Shown here: positions 60,901-64,000 of the stretch, one piece after another
Layout of the letters: every line of letters begins with the position of its first letter
Position numbering within the stretch: the first letter of the stretch is position 1
NCBI GenBank assembly: GCA_050700835.1
Contig: JBOHDX010000043.1
Location: 52,543-116,542, forward strand
Direction: 5' to 3'
DNA: 64,000 bases
Source: JBOHDX01 sp050700835
GTDB lineage: Bacteria > Actinomycetota > Actinomycetes > Propionibacteriales > Nocardioidaceae
Position numbers and translations under genes: made by a program
Notes under the pieces: model-generated
Database searches by the model: none
What the model was told of the DNA's origin: nothing
What the model saw: the letters and a program-made list of their open reading frames with translations, nothing else

Positions 60901-60931
60901 ACGAAGCGCGCTACCACTGCGCCAATCGCCC
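60857..60931 (-). tRNA. tRNA-Val (CAC)
   Basis: Cloverleaf on the minus strand: acceptor GGGCGAT/ATCGCCC, D arm GCGCAGTGGTAGCGC, anticodon loop TTCACAC closed by CTTCG/CGAAG, T arm with GGTTCGAACCC, discriminator A and an encoded CCA (60857-60859). The recombinase remnant ends inside it, so its 3' end was probably an attachment site. Confidence 0.95.
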
Positions 60932-60977
60932 CGGGCCTGCATCCGGTCTGAGCGTCGTGCACGCATCGACCGACGTC

Positions 60978-61005
60978 ACCCTAACCCATCGTGTGCGGCG
61001 GCAAG
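60978..61005 (-). promoter_or_regulatory. Candidate tRNA-Val(CAC) promoter
   Basis: Minus-strand TAGGGT (60978-60983) with CTTGCC (61000-61005) 16 bp upstream; transcription would start about 40 nt before the tRNA. The 61006-61199 remainder up to the ssgB-like gene shows nothing else. Confidence 0.35.
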
Positions 61006-61199
61006 CACGGCCCGATAGACAGGTGCCGTGGGGGACGAGGCGACCGACTTGTCCGGTCTCAGGAGGAAAGTCCACAAGAAATCATCCGACCGGGACGGTT
61101 AGGACGTGCGGTCAGGGGAAGGAACCCCTTGTCGGCTTGGCGCCTCCGTACCCCGGACCTCGGTCGTTCCTCCAGTTGACGCGGACGAAAGGGCCCCTC

Positions 61200-61619
61200 A
61201 TGACACGCCAATCCCCCTCGGTCAGTTGCCGAACGATGTTCGAGCTCGCCTGTGATCCGCCCGGTACCCAGGTTAGTTGCCAGTTGTCCTACGACCGGGA
61301 CGACCCATACGCGGTGACGGCCGCATTCAGCCTCGGCCACCAGAACGTCTCCTGGGTGTTCGCGCGCTCGTTGTTGGCCGCCGGTCAGTACGCCCCGACC
61401 GGGGACGGCGACGTCGTGGTGCGGCCAGTCCTCGACGAACGCGGCCAGGCGCAGGTGTGTCTGGAGTTGATGTCTCCGGATGGCATCGCCGTCCTCACCA
61501 CGCCGGCCCCAGAGGTCCAGCGGTTCGTGCGGATGACAGAGCGTCTCGTTCCAGACGGCGAGGAGTCGCGGCACATCGACGTCGACGACGCCGTCCAGCG
61601 CATCCTCGCCAACGCCTGA
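61200..61619 (+). CDS. ssgB: SsgA/SsgB-family cell-division regulator
   Basis: 139 aa SsgA-like protein. Family features: VSCRTMFELACDPPGTQVSC, LSYDRDDPYAVTAAFSL, VSWVFARSLLAAGQYAPTGDGDV, ending HIDVDDAVQRILANA. SsgB positions FtsZ at sporulation septa in Streptomyces. Assignment to SsgB rather than another paralogue rests on the thrS-side synteny and a neighbouring CGNR gene, from recall. ATG 61200 has AAAGGG upstream. Its presence implies a lineage with SsgA-type division control. Confidence 0.88.
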   Translation: MTRQSPSVSCRTMFELACDPPGTQVSCQLSYDRDDPYAVTAAFSLGHQNVSWVFARSLLAAGQYAPTGDGDVVVRPVLDERGQAQVCLELMSPDGIAVLTTPAPEVQRFVRMTERLVPDGEESRHIDVDDAVQRILANA

Positions 61620-61648
61620 CCACATCACCGATCCGGGCTCTCCGTACC

Positions 61649-61671
61649 GGCTACTGTCATAGGCAGTAGCC
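61649..61671. promoter_or_regulatory. Inverted repeat between ssgB and the CGNR gene
   Basis: GGCTACTG and CAGTAGCC, a perfect 8-bp match around the 7-nt loop TCATAGG, ending 15 bp before the CGNR gene start. It overlaps TACTGT, a possible -10, so it may be an operator; it could also be a weak ssgB terminator. Confidence 0.45.
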
Positions 61672-61686
61672 CGCAGGAGGAACCCC

Positions 61687-62247
61687 GTGATCTTCGCCCA
61701 TGACACCGAGCATTCGCTGCTGTGCCTGGTCGCGCTCATCAACACGGACTCGGATGACCGAGACCAGGACGGGCTGCCGGACGTACCAGCCCTCCATGAC
61801 TTCGTCCGACAATGGGACGTCAGTGACATCGGGGCGCTCGACGATACCGATCTGGCTGCCGTACGCGCGCTGCGGCTAGCGTTCCGGGCCGTGTTCGACG
61901 AAGGATCGGTAGCCGATGCGGCCGAGCGTGTCAATGCCATGTTTGCCGGCGCCAAGATGTGCCCCCGGCTGACCCATCACGACGGCTACAGCTGGCACAT
62001 GCACTACTTCGCCCCCAATGCGACGCTGGCGGAGCATCTCCGCATCGACGGAGGCGTGGCCCTCGCGCAGGTCGTGGCCGCTGGCGAGCAGGACCGGTTG
62101 CAGGTCTGCGACGCGCCCGACTGCTCCTCGGTCCTCGTCGACCTGTCCCGCAACCGTTCCAAGCGCTACTGCGACTCTCGTACGTGCGGCAACCGGCTGC
62201 ACGTGGCGGCTTATCGCGAGCGTCGACGCGCCGAGGCCGCCGGCTGA
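61687..62247 (+). CDS. CGNR zinc-finger (ABATE-type) regulator
   Basis: 186 aa. The N-terminal helical ABATE-like domain precedes the C-terminal zinc finger CDAPDCSSVLVDLS ... RYCDSRTCGNRLHVAAYR with four Cys and the CGNR signature. The family is thought to bind DNA and regulate stress genes. GTG 61687 has AGGAGGA 7 nt before. Commonly next to ssgB in actinobacteria (recall). Confidence 0.92.
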   Translation: MIFAHDTEHSLLCLVALINTDSDDRDQDGLPDVPALHDFVRQWDVSDIGALDDTDLAAVRALRLAFRAVFDEGSVADAAERVNAMFAGAKMCPRLTHHDGYSWHMHYFAPNATLAEHLRIDGGVALAQVVAAGEQDRLQVCDAPDCSSVLVDLSRNRSKRYCDSRTCGNRLHVAAYRERRRAEAAG

Positions 62248-62262
62248 CGGTTCACCAGTCGA

Positions 62263-63084
62263 TCACGGGTCGAGGTCTTGGGCGGCTCGGTCGGCCCAGA
62301 CCTGCCGCACCCCGGCCGTGACCGAGCCCGGCGCTGCCAGCTCGCGGTCGTCACAGCGCCGCACCGGTTGGACATCGCGCGTGGTCGACGTGAGGAACAG
62401 CTCTGTCGCCTCGTCGAGCGCCGACATGCGCAGCACCCGCTCGGTGGCGCCGCACCACTCGATCACCAGAGCGCGGGTGATCCCGGCCAGGCAGCCGGAC
62501 GACGGTGGCGGGGTGACGAGCTCACCGTCCAGGACGGCGAACACGTTGCTCCCGGTGCCCTCACACAGCTCTGCGCGCGAGTTGGCGAAGATCGCCTCGC
62601 TGGCGTCTCGCGACCGGGCGTGCGCCAGCGCCACGACGTTCTCGGCGTAGGACGTGGTCTTCAGTCCCGTGACCGCTCCGCGCTCGTTCTTCACCCAGGG
62701 CACGGTCACGATCGCCGCCGGCGGCGACTCGACGATCTCGTCCCCCGCGGCGACGATCAGGGTCGGCGACCGGCCACCGCGACCGGAGCCGAGCGGAGAC
62801 ACACCGCCGGTCACCGTGATCCGCACCCGAACGGCCGGGTCGTCGACGCCGTCGAGCACGGCGGCCACCGCCGCGCGTAGCCGCTGCTCGTCGACCTCCG
62901 GAAGGCCCAACCCCGCCGCGGAGGCGGCAAGACGCCGCAGGTGCCGGGTCAACGCGAAGGGTCGTCCGTGCACCGCTTTGACCGTCTCGAACACGCCATC
63001 CCCAACGGTCACTGCATGGTCGAGCACGCTGAGTGCCGGTGCGTACGGGTCGTCAAGCAGTACGTCGTCGATCCAGACTCGCAT
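62263..63084 (-). CDS. pabC: Class IV PLP aminotransferase/lyase, PabC-like
   Basis: 273 aa fold-type IV PLP enzyme. Motifs: VWIDDVLLD, DHAVTVGDGVFETVKAV, TGGVSPLGSG, the PLP lysine in GLKTTSYAENV, and NSRAELCEGTGSNVF. Likely 4-amino-4-deoxychorismate lyase (folate), with branched-chain aminotransferase as an alternative. ATG 63084 is preferred over a longer frame because MRVWIDD is the usual start. The 187-bp region upstream holds the tRNA-Gly promoter. Confidence 0.85.
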   Translation of the reverse strand: MRVWIDDVLLDDPYAPALSVLDHAVTVGDGVFETVKAVHGRPFALTRHLRRLAASAAGLGLPEVDEQRLRAAVAAVLDGVDDPAVRVRITVTGGVSPLGSGRGGRSPTLIVAAGDEIVESPPAAIVTVPWVKNERGAVTGLKTTSYAENVVALAHARSRDASEAIFANSRAELCEGTGSNVFAVLDGELVTPPPSSGCLAGITRALVIEWCGATERVLRMSALDEATELFLTSTTRDVQPVRRCDDRELAAPGSVTAGVRQVWADRAAQDLDP

Positions 63085-63209
63085 CCGATTCGCTGCCTCT
63101 CCCCTGGGTTCCTGACGGCCGGACCCTCTCGGTCGATCCCGGCCGGCGTACCCGCTCAGTGTGTCGCGTCGAGGCACTCCCGCGCCCGCCGCACCGCCCC
63201 CGCCCCAAG

Positions 63210-63239
63210 TTGGGCGCGGTCGCCCGAATCAGTTAGTGT
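63210..63239 (+). promoter_or_regulatory. Promoter of the tRNA-Gly-Cys-Val cluster
   Basis: TTGGGC (63210-63215) and TAGTGT (63234-63239) with 18-bp spacing; start would be about 25 nt before tRNA-Gly. Confidence 0.5.
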
Positions 63240-63271
63240 TTGCACTCGCGCCAGGGGAACATGGGCGCTGC

Positions 63272-63344
63272 GCGGACGTGGCTCAGCTGGTAGAGCATCA
63301 CCTTGCCAAGGTGAGGGTCGCGGGTTCGAATCCCGTCGTCCGCT
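63272..63344 (+). tRNA. tRNA-Gly (GCC)
   Basis: Acceptor GCGGACG/CGTCCGC, D arm GGCTCAGCTGGTAGAGC-like, anticodon loop TTGCCAA closed by CACC/GGTG, T loop GGTTCGAATCC, discriminator T. CCA is not encoded. Confidence 0.96.
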
Positions 63345-63370
63345 CGGAGCGGTTTCAGCCGGCTCGACCC

Positions 63371-63441
63371 GGTGGAGTGGCCGAGAGGCGAGGCAACGGC
63401 CTGCAAAGCCGTCTACACGGGTTCAAATCCCGTCTCCACCT
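63371..63441 (+). tRNA. tRNA-Cys (GCA)
   Basis: Acceptor GGTGGAG/CTCCACC, anticodon loop CTGCAAA closed by ACGGC/GCCGT, T loop GGTTCAAATCC, discriminator T as expected for Cys. CCA not encoded. Confidence 0.96.
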
Positions 63442-63474
63442 CGGTCCCCATGGGGACACGGTCCGCGAGGACCT

Positions 63475-63549
63475 GGGCGATTGGCGCAGTGGTAGCGCGC
63501 TTCCTTGACACGGAAGAGGTCACTGGTTCAAACCCAGTATCGCCCACCA
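63475..63549 (+). tRNA. tRNA-Val (GAC)
   Basis: Acceptor GGGCGAT/ATCGCCC, anticodon loop TTGACAC closed by CTTCC/GGAAG, T loop GGTTCAAACCC, discriminator A and encoded CCA (63547-63549). It differs from the tRNA-Val(CAC) gene at only a handful of positions, in inverse orientation 2.5 kb away. An excisionase gene follows, so its 3' end is a likely attachment site. Confidence 0.96.
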
Positions 63550-63563
63550 GATAACCGCAGGTC

Positions 63564-63586
63564 AGAGGCCCTTTCGAGGGTCTCTT
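63564..63586 (+). terminator. tRNA-cluster terminator
   Basis: AGAGGCCCT-TTCG-AGGGTCTCT: 9-bp stem with one G-U pair and a TTCG tetraloop, 15 bp after tRNA-Val. Confidence 0.75.
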
Positions 63587-63612
63587 GCCAATTTCGGGAA
63601 CATACGGGGAAC

Positions 63613-63640
63613 AAGCAACAGCCATTTTTGGCTGCTCCTG
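63613..63640 (-). terminator. Small hairpin after the excisionase gene
   Basis: CAGCCA (63619-63624) and TGGCTG (63629-63634) with a 4-nt loop, about 20 bp past the excisionase stop on the minus strand. Weak. Confidence 0.35.
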
Positions 63641-63653
63641 ACCCGGCGAAGCC

Positions 63654-63851
63654 TCAGCGCCAGTTGCCTACGGGCCTGGCATCGATGAAGCGCTCGATCG
63701 ACTCGACCTTGATCCGCAGCGTCTTGCGGCCAAGGCGTACGGCGTCGAGCTGACCGTCGGCAATGTAGCGACGAACGGTCCGCGTCGACACAGCCAGCGG
63801 CTTGGCAGCATCGGCGAGCGAGACGAGACGGCGGGAGATGGTGGCAGTCAT
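63654..63851 (-). CDS. xis: Excisionase-type helix-turn-helix protein (Xis)
   Basis: 65 aa MerR-like DNA-binding protein: VSLADAAKPLAVSTRTVRRY, then IADGQLDAVRLGRKTLRIK and ESIERFIDARPVG. Typical of excisionases of actinomycete integrative elements, which bend DNA at the attachment site for excision. ATG 63851 has AGGAGG 5-6 nt upstream. No integrase gene lies between it and tRNA-Val, where one is normally found. Confidence 0.9.
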   Translation of the reverse strand: MTATISRRLVSLADAAKPLAVSTRTVRRYIADGQLDAVRLGRKTLRIKVESIERFIDARPVGNWR

Positions 63852-63888
63852 GATGACCTCCTGGGTTCGCGACCGTCCGACGACGGCC

Positions 63889-64000
63889 TCACTCCCCCAA
63901 GGCCGCGGTCTGTCCGCGGGTGGCCGCGCATGGCGCGATGTTCCGGTCCCTCTTGGCCCGCTGGGCGACTTCCCGCGCGGCTGTTCGCCGCAAGGCGATC
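63889..64000 (-). CDS. C-terminal end of an unidentified gene of the integrated element
   Basis: 36 codons before the TGA at 63889, the rest beyond the window. The frame reads ALRRTAAREVAQRAKRDRN and ends ATRGQTAALGE; it is Arg/Ala-rich with GC3-rich codons, unlike the other frames. In pSAM2-like elements the gene before xis encodes the replication initiator, so that is a possibility, but the fragment is too short to tell. Confidence 0.5.
   Translation of the reverse strand, partial: IALRRTAAREVAQRAKRDRNIAPCAATRGQTAALGE

Noticed and set aside
61061..61073. AGGAGGAAAGTCC resembles the conserved RNase P RNA box
   Set aside because: None of the other RNase P RNA conserved blocks (such as the ACAGAAA region) follow, and the space before ssgB is too short.

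Overview
This is a high-GC actinobacterial chromosome segment, most likely from a morphologically complex actinomycete. It carries bldD at one end and an SsgA-family (ssgB-like) gene at the other. The order pyrB-pyrR-bldD-nusB-efp-pepP-aroB-aroK-aroC-aroE-mltG-ruvX-alaS ... hisS-rel-apt-secF-secD-yajC-ruvB-ruvA-ruvC-yebC-pdxT-pdxS-pimA-patA-pgsA-HIT-thrS-ssgB follows, from memory of the family, the Streptomyces bldD-to-ssgB block. GTG starts are common, and most neighbouring genes overlap by 1 to 4 bases (ATGA, GTGA or TGATG), so long coupled minus-strand operons dominate.

Layout. 1-1.7 kb: pyrB (cut by the window edge), pyrR with an RNA element that can hide its ribosome site, then divergent bldD with a promoter and operator. 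1.7-5.4 kb: four-gene osmoprotectant ABC importer. 5.6-20 kb: nusB, efp, Xaa-Pro peptidase, the shikimate genes aroB/K/C/E, a prepilin peptidase, an exported flavin oxidase, mltG, ruvX and alaS. 20-28 kb: rarA and a five-gene oligopeptide ABC importer. 28-37 kb: aspS, hisS, an MBL hydrolase, a small membrane protein sitting where a cyclophilin gene is expected, a DUF349 protein, a frameshifted AbiEi-like gene and rel. 37-45 kb: apt, secF/secD/yajC, ruvB/A/C, yebC and pdxT. 45-49 kb: two exported proteins and a small cytosolic protein lie between pdxT and pdxS. 49-58 kb: phosphatidylinositol mannoside genes, then an EF-G2/AAA-ATPase pair inserted before HIT and thrS. 58.5-64 kb: a Met-rich lipoprotein, recombinase debris beside tRNA-Val(CAC), the ssgB-like gene, a CGNR regulator, a PabC-like enzyme, tRNA-Gly/Cys/Val and the edge of an integrated element.

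The lineage-specific parts are the insertions into this old backbone: the two transporters, the flavin oxidase, the exported pair, the EF-G2/AAA pair and the mobile-element remnants, plus several families of short intergenic repeats. The most interesting regulatory observation is a 15-bp sequence that fits the BldD operator consensus exactly. It lies upstream of the exported pair and is followed by a long, strongly structured leader. With the BldD site on bldD itself, it suggests a BldD/c-di-GMP controlled surface module. All family and synteny statements come from reading and recall; no search was run.
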